Positions 42,364 to 52,070 are shown, numbered from the stretch's first letter. The stretch is DNA of 64,000 nt from Streptomyces sp. V4I2 (GCF_030817655.1 NZ_JAUSZM010000003.1:3472001-3536000), one strand, 5' to 3'. Notes: generated by a model from the letters alone, not told the origin. Program-made: numbers and translations.

Positions 42364-42801
42364 CTACTTCTTGGACTTCGCGGCCTTCGGCGTCACCAGC
42401 CGGCTGCCGCTCCAGTCCTTGCCGACGCTGACACTCTTGGACGCGGACAGCCCTGCCGTGGTCGCGGCTTCAGAGATGTCGCTCGGCTCCACGTAGCCGT
42501 CCCGGCCGGTCTTCGGCGTCAGCAGCAGGATCGAACCGCCCTCTTCGATGTACGTGATGGCATCCACCAGTACGTCGGTCAGGTCGCCGTCCTCGTCGCG
42601 GAACCACAGCACAACGGCGTCGGCGACGTCGTCGTATTCCTCATCCACGAGGTCTGTGCCGATGACTTCCTCAATGGCCTCGCGGAGTTCCTGGTCTACG
42701 TCGTCGTCGTAGCCGATCTCCTGGACCACCTGCTCGGGCTGGAACCCCAGCCTGACGGCAGGGTTCGTCCGCTCCTCCGCGTGGTCCGCGGTCGCGCTCA
42801 C
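42364..42801 (-). CDS. DUF3052 family protein
   Basis: This 145-aa acidic protein has LGFQPEQVVQEIGYDDDVD, LREAIEEVIGTDLVDEEYD and VLWFRDEDGDLTDVLVDAI, the DUF3052 signature. It is widespread in actinobacteria, with no known function. GTG 42801 has AGGAGG 6 nt upstream. It diverges from aceE; the pairing DUF3052-aceE is, as far as I recall, conserved in Streptomyces. Confidence 0.88.
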   Translation of the reverse strand: MSATADHAEERTNPAVRLGFQPEQVVQEIGYDDDVDQELREAIEEVIGTDLVDEEYDDVADAVVLWFRDEDGDLTDVLVDAITYIEEGGSILLLTPKTGRDGYVEPSDISEAATTAGLSASKSVSVGKDWSGSRLVTPKAAKSKK

Positions 42802-43174
42802 GGGTTGCCTCCTGATCATGTCTTGGTGAATGTCTCAGCCACGCGCGTGCGCGAAGCAATGGCCGTAGTCCACACGGGCGGGACCGATCGCGCAAGTACC
42901 CGGCCGTTCGGACCGCCGAAACGGTGACGATACCGGCCGTGTCGCCGCAACCTACGGCACACCGCCCCAGTCCGAGGTGATGCAGCCCACACCCATGTGC
43001 CCTGTTTGTACGTTTGGGAACCCCACTTGGGGGCGCCCGTGCGTACCAGGCTCTGATTACCTCACAGTAGAGATGACGTTTGCGACGCCGAGGTACACGA
43101 TGGGGAACGGTGCAGGCATACGAAAACCCCGAGGAAACCCTCGCAAAGCAGCCCTCTGACAGGTAAGGAACAGC
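42802..43174. other. Intergenic region between DUF3052 and aceE
   Basis: These 373 bp have no gene. They hold both promoters. A short CCCCA/TGGGG inverted repeat lies at 43021-43032, and AAGGAA at the end serves as the aceE ribosome binding site. No clear -35/-10 pair was identified. Confidence 0.5.
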
Positions 43175-45907
43175 GTGGCTTCCGGATCCGATCGCAATCC
43201 GATCATCATTGGCGGCCTTCCGAGTCAGGTTCCTGACTTCGATCCCGAAGAGACCCAGGAGTGGCTCGACTCCCTCGACGCCGCTGTGGACGAGCGCGGC
43301 CGGGAACGGGCCCGCTACCTGATGCTGCGGCTCATCGAGCGCGCCCGCGAGAAGCGCGTGGCCGTGCCGGAGATGCGCAGCACGGACTACGTCAACACCA
43401 TCCCCACCAGGGCTGAGCCGTTCTTCCCGGGCAACGAGGAGATCGAGCGCCGGATCCTGAACGCGACCCGGTGGAACGCCGCGGTCATGGTCTCGCGCGC
43501 CCAGCGGCCCGGCATCGGCGTCGGCGGCCACATCGCCACCTTCGCCTCCTCGGCCTCCCTCTACGACGTCGGCTTCAACCACTTCTTCCGCGGCAAGGAC
43601 GAGGGCGACGGCGGCGACCAGGTCTTCTTCCAGGGGCATGCCTCCCCGGGCATCTACGCCCGCGCATTCCTCCTCGACCGCCTCAGCGAGCAGAACCTGG
43701 ACGCGTTCCGCCAGGAGAAGTCGAAGGCGCCGTACGGCCTGTCCAGCTACCCGCATCCGCGGCTGATGCCGGACTTCTGGGAGTTCCCGACCGTGTCGAT
43801 GGGCCTCGGTCCGATCGGCGCGATCTACCAGGCCCGGATGAACCGCTATCTCCACGCGCGCGGGATCGCGGACACCTCCAAGTCGCAGGTGTGGGCGTTC
43901 CTCGGCGACGGCGAGATGGACGAGCCCGAGTCGCTCGGCCAGCTGTCCATCGCCGCCCGTGAGGGCCTGGACAACCTCACCTTCGTGGTCAACTGCAACC
44001 TGCAGCGGCTCGACGGCCCGGTGCGCGGCAACGGCAAGATCATCCAGGAGCTGGAGTCGATCTTCCGGGGCGCCGGCTGGAACGTCATCAAGCTGGTGTG
44101 GGACCGCACCTGGGACCCGCTGCTGGCGCAGGACCGCGACGGCGTGCTGGTCAACAGGATGAACACCACGCCGGACGGGCAGTTCCAGACGTACGCCACC
44201 GAGACCGGCGCGTACATCCGCGACCACTTCTTCGGCGACGACCACCGGCTGCGCGCGATGGTCGAGGGCATGACCGACGACCAGATCCTGCACCTGGGGC
44301 GCGGCGGTCACGACCACCGGAAGATCTTCGCGGCGTACAAGGCGGCCGCGGAGCACAAGGGCCAGCCGACCGTGATCCTCGCCAAGACGATCAAGGGCTG
44401 GACGCTGGGGCCGAACTTCGAGGGCCGCAACGCCACGCACCAGATGAAGAAGCTGACGGTCGCCGACCTCAAGGGCTTCCGCGACCGGCTGCACCTGCCG
44501 ATCTCCGACAAGGAGTTGGAGTCGGGCGCGCCGCCCTACTACCACCCGGGCCGGGACTCGGAGGAGATCCAGTACATGCACGACCGCCGCAACTCGCTCG
44601 GCGGTTACGTCCCGACGCGCGTGGTGCGCTCGCAGCCGCTCCCGCTGCCGGACGAGAAGACGTACGCGACCGTGAAGAAGGGCTCGGGCCAGCAGTCCAT
44701 CGCGACGACCATGGCCTTCGTCCGGCTCCTGAAGGACCTCATGCGGGACAAGGAGATCGGCAAGCGGTTCGTGCTGATCGCGCCGGACGAGTACCGCACC
44801 TTCGGCATGGACTCCTTCTTCCCGAGCGCGAAGATCTACAACCCGCTCGGCCAGCAGTACGAGGCCGTGGACCGGGACCTGCTCCTCGCGTACAAGGAGT
44901 CGCCGACCGGGCAGATGCTGCACGACGGCATCTCCGAGGCGGGCTGCACCGCCTCGCTGATCGCCGCCGGTTCGTCGTACGCCACGCACGGCGAGCCGCT
45001 CATCCCGGTGTACGTCTTCTACTCGATGTTCGGTTTCCAGCGCACCGGCGACCAGTTCTGGCAGATGTCCGACCAGCTGGCGCGCGGCTTCGTGCTGGGT
45101 GCGACCGCGGGCCGTACGACCCTGACCGGTGAGGGCCTCCAGCACGCGGACGGCCACTCGCAGCTGCTCGCCTCGACCAACCCGGGCTGTGTGGCGTACG
45201 ACCCGGCCTACGGCTTCGAGATCGCGCACATCGTGCAGGACGGGCTGCGCCGGATGTACGGCCCCGACAGCGAGGACGTCTTCTACTACCTCACCGTCTA
45301 CAACGAGCCGATCCAGCACCCGGCCGAGCCGGCGAACGTGGACGCCGAGGGCATCGTCAAGGGCATCCACCGCTTCGCTCAGGGCACGTCGGGGTCGATC
45401 CCGGCGCAGATCATGGCGTCCGGTGTCGCGGTGCCGTGGGCGGTCGAGGCGCAGAAGATCCTGGCCGAGGAGTGGAACGTGAAGGCCGACGTCTGGTCGG
45501 CGACCTCCTGGAACGAGCTGCGGCGCGAGGCCGTGGCCTGCGAGGAGCACAACCTGCTGCACCCCGAGGAGGAGCAGCGGGTGCCGTACGTGACGCGGAG
45601 GCTGTCCGGCGCGGAGGGACCGTTCGTGGCCGTGTCCGACTGGATGCGGTCGGTTCCGGACCAGATCGCGCGGTGGGTGCCGGGGACGTACCAGTCGCTG
45701 GGCGCCGACGGCTTCGGCTTCGCCGACACCCGTGGGGCGGCGCGCCGCTACTTCCACATCGACGCGCAGTCGATCGTGGTGGGCGTGCTGACCGAGCTGG
45801 CGAAGGAGGGCAAGGTCGACCGGTCGGCGCTGAAGCAGGCCATCGACCGCTACCAGCTGCTCGACGTGTCGGCGGCGGACCCGGGGGCCGCGGGCGGCGA
45901 CGCGTAG
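43175..45907 (+). CDS. aceE: Pyruvate dehydrogenase E1 component, homodimeric type
   Basis: This 910-aa enzyme decarboxylates pyruvate and passes the acetyl group to the E2 lipoyl domain. It has the thiamin-diphosphate motif GDGEMDEPESLGQLSIAAR...NCNLQRLDGPVRGN (about 243-290), RWNAAVMVSRAQRPG and GVGGHIATFASSA near the start, and the C-terminal E1 domain. Length matches the AceE type (E. coli 887 aa). GTG 43175 has AAGGAA upstream. It supplies acetyl-CoA to the fab genes downstream in the window. A 17-bp terminator follows. Confidence 0.95.
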   Translation: MASGSDRNPIIIGGLPSQVPDFDPEETQEWLDSLDAAVDERGRERARYLMLRLIERAREKRVAVPEMRSTDYVNTIPTRAEPFFPGNEEIERRILNATRWNAAVMVSRAQRPGIGVGGHIATFASSASLYDVGFNHFFRGKDEGDGGDQVFFQGHASPGIYARAFLLDRLSEQNLDAFRQEKSKAPYGLSSYPHPRLMPDFWEFPTVSMGLGPIGAIYQARMNRYLHARGIADTSKSQVWAFLGDGEMDEPESLGQLSIAAREGLDNLTFVVNCNLQRLDGPVRGNGKIIQELESIFRGAGWNVIKLVWDRTWDPLLAQDRDGVLVNRMNTTPDGQFQTYATETGAYIRDHFFGDDHRLRAMVEGMTDDQILHLGRGGHDHRKIFAAYKAAAEHKGQPTVILAKTIKGWTLGPNFEGRNATHQMKKLTVADLKGFRDRLHLPISDKELESGAPPYYHPGRDSEEIQYMHDRRNSLGGYVPTRVVRSQPLPLPDEKTYATVKKGSGQQSIATTMAFVRLLKDLMRDKEIGKRFVLIAPDEYRTFGMDSFFPSAKIYNPLGQQYEAVDRDLLLAYKESPTGQMLHDGISEAGCTASLIAAGSSYATHGEPLIPVYVFYSMFGFQRTGDQFWQMSDQLARGFVLGATAGRTTLTGEGLQHADGHSQLLASTNPGCVAYDPAYGFEIAHIVQDGLRRMYGPDSEDVFYYLTVYNEPIQHPAEPANVDAEGIVKGIHRFAQGTSGSIPAQIMASGVAVPWAVEAQKILAEEWNVKADVWSATSWNELRREAVACEEHNLLHPEEEQRVPYVTRRLSGAEGPFVAVSDWMRSVPDQIARWVPGTYQSLGADGFGFADTRGAARRYFHIDAQSIVVGVLTELAKEGKVDRSALKQAIDRYQLLDVSAADPGAAGGDA

Positions 45908-45924
45908 CGCGGAGCGCATGACTG

Positions 45925-45966
45925 AGTGAGGGCGGTGGGGCAGCCTGTGGCCCCACCGCCCTCACT
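45925..45966 (+). terminator. Strong terminator after aceE
   Basis: A 17-bp perfect stem (AGTGAGGGCGGTGGGGC and complement) with an 8-nt loop lies 18 nt after the stop codon and is followed by a pyrimidine-rich stretch with TTCTTT. Confidence 0.92.
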
Positions 45967-45993
45967 GCTTCACCACTTCTTTACGATGCGGGC

Positions 45994-46731
45994 ATGAAGG
46001 AACAGACGCCGCAGGTGCGTTGGGAGCGGCGCACCCAACGGCCTTTGCTGGCGCTCGCCGTGCTGTTCGCCGTCGCCTACGCCGTGCCCATCGTGGTCAG
46101 CCCGGCGAGCCGGTCACTGACCCTCGCCTGCACGACCGTCGAGTGGGCGGTGTGGGGGGCCTTCGCCGTCGACTACCTGGTGCGGCTGGTCCTCTCGGAG
46201 GATCGCCGGCGGTTCGTACGGACGCACTGGCTGGACCTGTGCGCGGTGGCGCTGCCGCTGATCCAGCCGCTCAGGCTGCTGCGGCTGGTGTCGACGCTGG
46301 TGCTGGTGCAGCGGCGGGCGCGGATGGCCTCGCAGATCCGGCTGACGACGTATGTCGCGGGGGCGGTGGTCGGGCTGCTGATGTTCGGGTCGCTGGCCGT
46401 GCTGTCGGTGGAGCGGGAGTCGGCGGACGGGAACATCAGGACGCTGGGTGACGCGGTGTGGTGGTCGTTCACGACGATGACGACCGTGGGCTACGGGGAC
46501 CACGCGCCGACCACCGGCCTCGGGCGGATCATCGCCGTGGGGCTGATGCTGTCCGGGATCGCGCTGCTGGGTGTGGTGACCGCGAACATCGCCGCGTGGT
46601 TCATCGCCCGGTTCGAGAAGGACGACGTGGAGGAGCGGCGGCAGACGGAGGCGATCCGGCTGCTGACCGATGAGGTGCGGGCGTTGCGGGCGGAGGTCGC
46701 GGCGTTGCGGGAGACGTCCGTCAACAGGTGA
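45994..46731 (+). CDS. Potassium channel family protein
   Basis: This 245-aa membrane protein has a voltage-sensor-like N-terminal half with four helices (LRLLRLVSTLVLVQRRAR resembles a short S4) and a pore with TTMTTVGYGDHAPTT (the K+ selectivity filter TVGYGD). A C-terminal coiled coil (EAIRLLTDEVRALRAEVAAL) probably assembles the tetramer. TACGAT ends 6 nt before ATG 45994, so the mRNA is likely leaderless. Confidence 0.88.
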   Translation: MKEQTPQVRWERRTQRPLLALAVLFAVAYAVPIVVSPASRSLTLACTTVEWAVWGAFAVDYLVRLVLSEDRRRFVRTHWLDLCAVALPLIQPLRLLRLVSTLVLVQRRARMASQIRLTTYVAGAVVGLLMFGSLAVLSVERESADGNIRTLGDAVWWSFTTMTTVGYGDHAPTTGLGRIIAVGLMLSGIALLGVVTANIAAWFIARFEKDDVEERRQTEAIRLLTDEVRALRAEVAALRETSVNR

Positions 46732-46779
46732 CCGGCGTTGCGCCGCTGGGTTGGGTGTCGCGAACCTGCGCTCGCGGGT

Positions 46780-46806
46780 GGGCCCCCGGCGTCCCACCGG
46801 GGGCCC
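46780..46806. terminator. Bidirectional terminator between convergent genes
   Basis: GGGCCCCCGG and CCGGGGGCCC (10-bp stem, 7-nt loop) lie between the channel gene and the DUF4190-like gene. Confidence 0.8.
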
Positions 46807-46824
46807 TTCCCTCACGCCCCCGGG

Positions 46825-47130
46825 TCAGAACATGCCCGTGCCCGGGGTTGCCGCTCCGGCGATCCAGATGACCGCCAGGAGCGTGTCGATGGCGCCCAGT
46901 ACCAGGGCGACCAGGGCCGGGACGGGGCGGGTGCCCGCCCAGCTGCGGCCCATGGCGAGCCAGCCGCAGACGATCGCGACGGGGCCGAGGATGATCCCCA
47001 GCACAAAGAATCCGGCGATCGCACAGATGACTCCGATGATTCCGAGCGTCGCGCGATCCGGCCCGCTCCGTGACCACGTCCGGCTACGTGAGCGGGGGTA
47101 CCTGCGCGTTCCGTGTCCGAAGCCCGCCAT
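46825..47130 (-). CDS. Small two-helix membrane protein, DUF4190-like
   Basis: This 101-aa protein has a basic N-terminus and two membrane helices (ATLGIIGVICAIAGFFVLGI and ALVALVLGAIDTLLAVIWI) separated by a GWLAMGRSWAGTRP loop, the DUF4190 pattern. Two adjacent ATGs exist (47133, 47130); the second has GGGAG at 6 nt. Function unknown. Confidence 0.72.
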   Translation of the reverse strand: MAGFGHGTRRYPRSRSRTWSRSGPDRATLGIIGVICAIAGFFVLGIILGPVAIVCGWLAMGRSWAGTRPVPALVALVLGAIDTLLAVIWIAGAATPGTGMF

Positions 47131-47439
47131 CATCAACTCCCTGAACCCCTCGGTTGGTTGGGTTCGTTTCGGGTTCGACGATGCGAGTACCCCCGATGCG
47201 GTGCCTAATCCTCCGGCCTTGCGGCGCGCCGCCCCCCTCCGGCGGCGCGCCGCAGATCCGGTCGCCCTCATTCGTCGTACGAACGTCCCGAACTTGCCTG
47301 GGGAACATGCCGCACCGGAGGGCTTGACCACTGTGACCTGCGGCGCGTACCGGGTGCGAGGAATCTTTAGCGTTGTCACCCTGATAGGGGAACTCCGCCT
47401 ATTCCTCCCGGGGTTGGAGAAGGACGGGGTGTATTGGGG
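47131..47439. other. Intergenic region with a long leader hairpin
   Basis: These 309 bp separate the DUF4190-like gene from the MFS gene. They contain a 13-bp perfect stem (GCGGCGCGCCGCC, 47221-47233, paired with 47241-47253) about 90 nt upstream of the DUF4190-like start. No gene is seen. Confidence 0.55.
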
Positions 47440-49059
47440 TCAGATGTGCCCGACGCCCGCGCCCGCCTCGGCGTTCTCGCCGCGCTTGGTGAGCATCGCG
47501 ACCAGGACGGCGAGGACGGCGACCCCGGCGGCGACCAGGGACGCCAGGCTCATGCCGGAGACGAAGGTGTCGTGCGCGACGTCGGTGATCTTCGCGGCGA
47601 CCGCCTCCGGCGTGCCCGGCGCGACCGGTGCCGCGCCGACCTGGACCGCCTCCTTGGCCTGGTCCAGCTGGGTCGGCGCCAGGTCCGGGAGTCCCGCGTC
47701 CTTCCAGTTGCCCGCGAGGTCGCTGTCCACCTTGGAGGCCATCACGGCGCCCAGGACGGCCGTACCGAGGCTGCCGCCGATCTGCATCGCGGCCTGCTGG
47801 AGTCCGCCGGCGACACCGGAGAGCTCCATCGGGGCGTTGCCGACGATCACCTCGGTGGCGCCGACCATGACGGGCGCGAGGCCGAGACCCAGCAGGGCGA
47901 ACCAGAGCGACATGAGACCGCTGCCGGTGCCCGCGTCCAGGGTGGACATCCCGAACATGGCGATGGCGACGGCGGCCATGCCTCCGGCCAGCGGAACGCG
48001 CGGGCCCAGCTTGGTGATCATCGCGCCCGCGAGCGGGGAGCCCACGATCATCATCCCGGTGAGCGGGAGGAGGTGCAGACCGGCGTCGATCGGGCCCATA
48101 CCGTGCACGTTCTGCAGATAGAAGGTGACGAAGAACAGGCCGCCCATGAAGGCGATCGCCATGAGGACCATGAGGACGACACCCGCCGACAGCGGGACCG
48201 AGCGGAACAGCGCCAGCGGGATCAGCGGCTCCTTGACCTTCGTCTCCCAGAAGGCGAAGAGCGCGAAGCCGACGACGGACACAAGGAGGAAGGTCCAGGT
48301 CGTGCCGGAGCCCCAGCCCCATTCCGGGGCCTTGATGAGCGCCCACACCAGGCAGAACATGGCGGCCGACAGCAGGGCGATGCCCAGGATGTCGAAGGAG
48401 CGCGGGGCGTTCTCGGCGCGGTGGTCGAGCAGGATGAACACGCCGAGGGCGACGGCGAGGATGCCGACCGGCACGTTGATGAAGAACACCGACTGCCAGT
48501 TGACGTGCTCGACCAGGACGCCGCCGAGGATCGGGCCGCCCGCGGTGGAGGCGCCGATGACCATGCCCCAGATACCGATGGCCATGTTGAGCTTCTCGGC
48601 CGGGAAGGTCGCGCGCAGCAGGCCGAGCGCGGCCGGCATCAGCAGCGCGCCGAACAGGCCCTGCAGGACCCGGAAGGTGACGACCAGCGCGATACTGTCG
48701 GACATTCCGATGGCACCGGAGGCGGCGGCGAAGCCGACCACGCCGATCAGGAAGGTCTGCCGGTGGCCGAAGCGGTCACCGAGCTTGCCCGCGGTGATCA
48801 GGGAGACCGCGAGGGCGAGGAAGTAGCCGTTGGTGATCCACTGGACGTCGGCGAAGCTCGCCTTCAGGTCCGACTGGATGGCCGGGTTGGCGATGGCCAC
48901 GATGGTGCCGTCCAGGGCCACCATCATGACCCCGACCGCGACGGTTATGAGCGTGAACCAGGGGTGGCCGCGCAGCCCGGAGGCAGGCGACCCGCCGGAC
49001 GGGGCTGATGGTGCCTTGTCCCCCGGCCCCGTCTTGTCGATGGTGGTCTGACTAGTCAT
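47440..49059 (-). CDS. MFS transporter, DHA2 (EmrB/QacA) family
   Basis: This 539-aa, 14-helix exporter has motif D1 MVALDGTIVAIANPAI, motif A GKLGDRFGHRQT, FRVLQGLFGALLMPAALG and motif C GPILGGVLVEHVNWQ. It exports drugs or metabolites by proton antiport. It diverges from a TetR regulator and shares its operator region, so repression by that regulator is likely. ATG 49059 starts the usual N-terminus. Confidence 0.9.
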   Translation of the reverse strand: MTSQTTIDKTGPGDKAPSAPSGGSPASGLRGHPWFTLITVAVGVMMVALDGTIVAIANPAIQSDLKASFADVQWITNGYFLALAVSLITAGKLGDRFGHRQTFLIGVVGFAAASGAIGMSDSIALVVTFRVLQGLFGALLMPAALGLLRATFPAEKLNMAIGIWGMVIGASTAGGPILGGVLVEHVNWQSVFFINVPVGILAVALGVFILLDHRAENAPRSFDILGIALLSAAMFCLVWALIKAPEWGWGSGTTWTFLLVSVVGFALFAFWETKVKEPLIPLALFRSVPLSAGVVLMVLMAIAFMGGLFFVTFYLQNVHGMGPIDAGLHLLPLTGMMIVGSPLAGAMITKLGPRVPLAGGMAAVAIAMFGMSTLDAGTGSGLMSLWFALLGLGLAPVMVGATEVIVGNAPMELSGVAGGLQQAAMQIGGSLGTAVLGAVMASKVDSDLAGNWKDAGLPDLAPTQLDQAKEAVQVGAAPVAPGTPEAVAAKITDVAHDTFVSGMSLASLVAAGVAVLAVLVAMLTKRGENAEAGAGVGHI

Positions 49060-49089
49060 GCGTTCGAGGCTAATGACAGCCGCTGACAA

Positions 49090-49129
49090 TTGACAAACCA
49101 ATTCACAAGTCGGTAACTGTCACGACAGT
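49090..49129 (+). promoter_or_regulatory. tetR promoter with overlapping operator
   Basis: -35 TTGACA (49090-49095), 18-bp spacer, -10 TAACTG (49114-49119). The palindrome ACTGTC-AC-GACAGT (49116-49129) overlaps the -10 box. It also lies upstream of the divergent MFS gene, fitting autoregulation and control of the exporter. Confidence 0.6.
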
Positions 49130-49155
49130 GATTGTTATTTAGCAGGGAGATGCCC

Positions 49156-49797
49156 ATGGACACCGCGGCACGGCCGGGACTGCGCGAGCGCAAGAGGCAG
49201 CGCACCCGTGACGCGCTGATCAGGGCCGCCCTCGAACTGTTCGTCGGCCGGGGGTACGAGCAGACGACCGTCGACGACATCGCCGAGGCGGTCGACGTCT
49301 CGCAGCGCACCTTCTTCCGCTACTTCGCCAACAAGGAGGAGGCCGCGCTCGCCGTCCAGGAGATGACGGTGGAGCGCTTCGTCGAGTCGGTGCGCCAGCG
49401 CCCGGCGCACGAGGCGCCGATGGAGGCGCTGCGACAGGCGGTCCTGGAGGGCTGGGACACGCTCAACGAGATCGTCGAATCCGTCGTACCGGTGGAGCTG
49501 CATCTGCGCATGTCCCGGGTGATCGAGTCGACGCCCGTCCTGCTCGCCGCCCATCTGCGCCGCTCCGCGGAGATCGAGGAGATCATCGCCCGGGTGCTCG
49601 CCGAGCGCGAGGGCCTCGACGTGGACACCGACCCGCGCCCCCGGCTGACGGTGGCCGTGTTCAGCGGGGTGATACGGGTGACGGAACGTCAGTGGAGCAC
49701 CGGCGAGGACTTCAGCCTCGACGCGATCCGCGCCCTGACGGTCAGGTACCTCGAACAGGTGGGACCGGCGTTGACCGGAAACTGGCGAACGGCCTGA
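49156..49797 (+). CDS. TetR family transcriptional regulator
   Basis: This 213-aa regulator has an N-terminal helix-turn-helix (TRDALIRAALELFVGRGYEQTTVDDIAEAVDVSQRTFFRYFANKEEA in parts, about 15-60) and an all-helical ligand domain. ATG 49156 is 6 nt after AGGGAG; ATG 49150 in frame would leave no spacing. Its neighbour is a divergent DHA2 exporter, the classic local repressor arrangement. Confidence 0.92.
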   Translation: MDTAARPGLRERKRQRTRDALIRAALELFVGRGYEQTTVDDIAEAVDVSQRTFFRYFANKEEAALAVQEMTVERFVESVRQRPAHEAPMEALRQAVLEGWDTLNEIVESVVPVELHLRMSRVIESTPVLLAAHLRRSAEIEEIIARVLAEREGLDVDTDPRPRLTVAVFSGVIRVTERQWSTGEDFSLDAIRALTVRYLEQVGPALTGNWRTA

Positions 49798-49897
49798 AGG
49801 CGACCGCACTATGCACCGAAGACCCCACTTTGTCCAAACGTGATTCACGCCACTTGGTTAACGCGAGACCCTCTCGTTCTCCTAGTGTGTCCTTTCA

Positions 49898-51118
49898 GTG
49901 ACTTCCTTCGACACCTCCCCGCAACTGAACGTCTGGCGCGCACTGCTCGCGTTGGCCGTGGTGTTCGTGATGCTGGCCACCACCGGCTGGACGGCACTGC
50001 GCAGTCAGCCGAGCAGTACCGCGATCCAGGCATCGCTCTCGGACTGGGAGCACGGCAGCATCGCCGGGCACCGGCTGCCTGACCCGCAGGAGACGACCCC
50101 CCACCGTCTCGCCCGGTTCTTCGCCGCACTCACCGCGCAGCAGCGCGGCAGCCTCGTGAGGCGCTATCCGCTCGCCGTCGGCAACATGAACGGCGCCCCC
50201 GTCGAGCTGCGCTACCGCGCCAACCACATCGCGCTCGACCAGGCCCGCAAGGTCGAGCTGAAACGCATGCACGACGCACGGCTCACCCCTGACGGGCAGC
50301 AGGAGGCCGGGCGGCGCATGCACCGCTACGTCGCGCTGATGACCAAGGGCCGCCACATCCTCGCCTTCGACCCCGACGGCTCGGGCCGGGTCGCCGAGGT
50401 CTTCGGCAGCCTGCGCAAGGCGGAACGGGTCTCGGTCGTCGTCCCCGGTGTCGACACCGACCTGCTCACCTTCCAGCGCACCTCCCGCCAGTACTCCGCG
50501 CCGGTCGGCATGGCCAAGGCCCTGTACCGGGCCGAGCGCGCGGCGAGCCCGTCGACGCGTACGGCCGTCATCGCCTGGGCCGACTACACCGCCCCCAGCG
50601 GGCTCGGCATCGACTCGGCCACCGCGATGCGCGCGGCGGACGGGGCGGTCCGGCTGAACGCGCTGGTGCGGGCCCTGCCCGGTGGCACCCGGGTCTCCCT
50701 GTTCTGCCACAGCTACGGCTCGGTGGTGTGCGGCCTCGCCGCGCGGACGCTGCCGGACCGGGTGGCCGACATCGCGGTGGCCGGCAGCCCCGGGATGCGG
50801 GTGGCGAACGCGTCCCACCTGCACACCTCCGCGCATGTGTGGGCGATGCGGGACGCCGACGACTGGGTGCAGGACGTGCCGTACCTGGAGGTCGGAGGGC
50901 TCGGCCACGGGGCGGACCCGATGTCCGCCGCGTTCGGCGCGCGCGTGCTGTCCTCGCACGGCGCGGACGGACACAGCGGCTACTTCCAACCGGGCACCGA
51001 GAGCCTGTCGAACTTCGCCGACATCGGCACTGGCGCATACCGCTCGGTGCACTGCGCGGGAGATACCGAAGCCTGCCGGGCGGGTTTGTCCGGGGCGGCG
51101 TCGGCCGGACGCGCGTAG
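49898..51118 (+). CDS. Alpha/beta hydrolase, DUF1023 type, membrane-anchored
   Basis: This 406-aa protein has one N-terminal membrane helix (about 14-33), a helical middle region and a DUF1023 hydrolase domain: VVVPGVDTDLLTFQRT, nucleophile elbow FCHSYGSVVCGL and VAGSPGMRVANASHL. The final H near GADGHSGYF may complete the triad. GTG 49898 is used. Probably acts outside the membrane on lipids or esters; substrate unknown. Confidence 0.8.
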   Translation: MTSFDTSPQLNVWRALLALAVVFVMLATTGWTALRSQPSSTAIQASLSDWEHGSIAGHRLPDPQETTPHRLARFFAALTAQQRGSLVRRYPLAVGNMNGAPVELRYRANHIALDQARKVELKRMHDARLTPDGQQEAGRRMHRYVALMTKGRHILAFDPDGSGRVAEVFGSLRKAERVSVVVPGVDTDLLTFQRTSRQYSAPVGMAKALYRAERAASPSTRTAVIAWADYTAPSGLGIDSATAMRAADGAVRLNALVRALPGGTRVSLFCHSYGSVVCGLAARTLPDRVADIAVAGSPGMRVANASHLHTSAHVWAMRDADDWVQDVPYLEVGGLGHGADPMSAAFGARVLSSHGADGHSGYFQPGTESLSNFADIGTGAYRSVHCAGDTEACRAGLSGAASAGRA

Positions 51119-51184
51119 AGAAGGAGAAATCCACGGATGCGCGAGGAGGGGACGAAGGAGCTCGTGCCACATACGATGAGCCGC

Positions 51185-52036
51185 ATGGGTGACGTACTGG
51201 CCGGATTTCATGCCGCCTGGGAGTTCGACTCCGACTCCGTGCTCATCCGCTACGAACGGGGGATTCGAACACCCAAGCTGTTCCAGGCGCTAGGGGAACG
51301 CCGCATCCCCCTCGACGCGCTCGCCGGGGTGACACTCACCCCCGGCAGACGCGGGACGGTGGTCCTGCGTGCCCAACCGCGCCCCGGCGCCGATCCTTTG
51401 ATGGAGGCGGCCGAGGAGCAGCTCAAGGAAGGGTGCGATCCGTACCGGCTGGTGCTGCCGGCCGACAAGGAGACGCTCGCCGAGTACTACGCCGACGAGT
51501 TGCGTGCGCGGCTGAAGCAGGACGACGGGCCGGCCGAAAGGTTTCTGGTGCCGGCTCCCGAAGTGCCGCTGCAGTTCAAGGCGTACGACGGGAAGGCGTC
51601 CTTCGACGGCAAAACCGTGCGCTTCCGGTGGTTCTGGACCGGGGCGTCGTCGGCGAAGTGGAAGGCCGGCGACCAGAGTTTCGCGGTCTCCGAGCTGACC
51701 GGCGTGGAGTGGCGGTCGCCGGAGGTGTTCGAGGGACATCTGCGGTTGGTACGGCGGGACGCGGGGGCGCCGCCGGCCCAGGCGGACCAGGACCCGGCGG
51801 CTGTGGTGTTCGGGTTGGGGTATGGGCCGGTGCACGAGTCGTTGCCGTTCGCGGCGGCCGTGCTGGCCGCCGTCCGCGAACGCGGGCCGGTCGCGGCCGT
51901 GGCCACGACGGCCCCCCGCCGCGACCCCGCCGACATCGCCGAGCGCATCCGTCACCTCGGGGAGCTGCATCAGGCCGGGCTGGTGACGGATGAGGAGTTC
52001 TCGGTGAAGAAGGCGGAGTTGCTGGCGGAGCTCTGA
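51185..52036 (+). CDS. DUF4429 and SHOCT domain protein
   Basis: This 283-aa protein has two DUF4429 repeats (about 5-100 and 130-215; KLFQALGERRIPLDALAGV and KWKAGDQSFAVSELTGVEW) and a C-terminal SHOCT motif (ERIRHLGELHQAGLVTDEEFSVKK in parts). SHOCT motifs mediate oligomerisation. ATG 51185 is chosen: TACGAT ends 7 nt before it and no ribosome binding site is seen, so the mRNA is likely leaderless. Function unknown. Confidence 0.82.
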   Translation: MGDVLAGFHAAWEFDSDSVLIRYERGIRTPKLFQALGERRIPLDALAGVTLTPGRRGTVVLRAQPRPGADPLMEAAEEQLKEGCDPYRLVLPADKETLAEYYADELRARLKQDDGPAERFLVPAPEVPLQFKAYDGKASFDGKTVRFRWFWTGASSAKWKAGDQSFAVSELTGVEWRSPEVFEGHLRLVRRDAGAPPAQADQDPAAVVFGLGYGPVHESLPFAAAVLAAVRERGPVAAVATTAPRRDPADIAERIRHLGELHQAGLVTDEEFSVKKAELLAEL

Positions 52037-52070
52037 GGTGCGTCGTCGTCTGCAGGTCGTACGTGGTTGC

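Noticed and set aside
42671..45919. A 1082-aa open frame antisense to aceE
   Set aside because: It is an Arg/Val/His-rich shadow of a highly expressed high-GC gene, with no recognisable domain.
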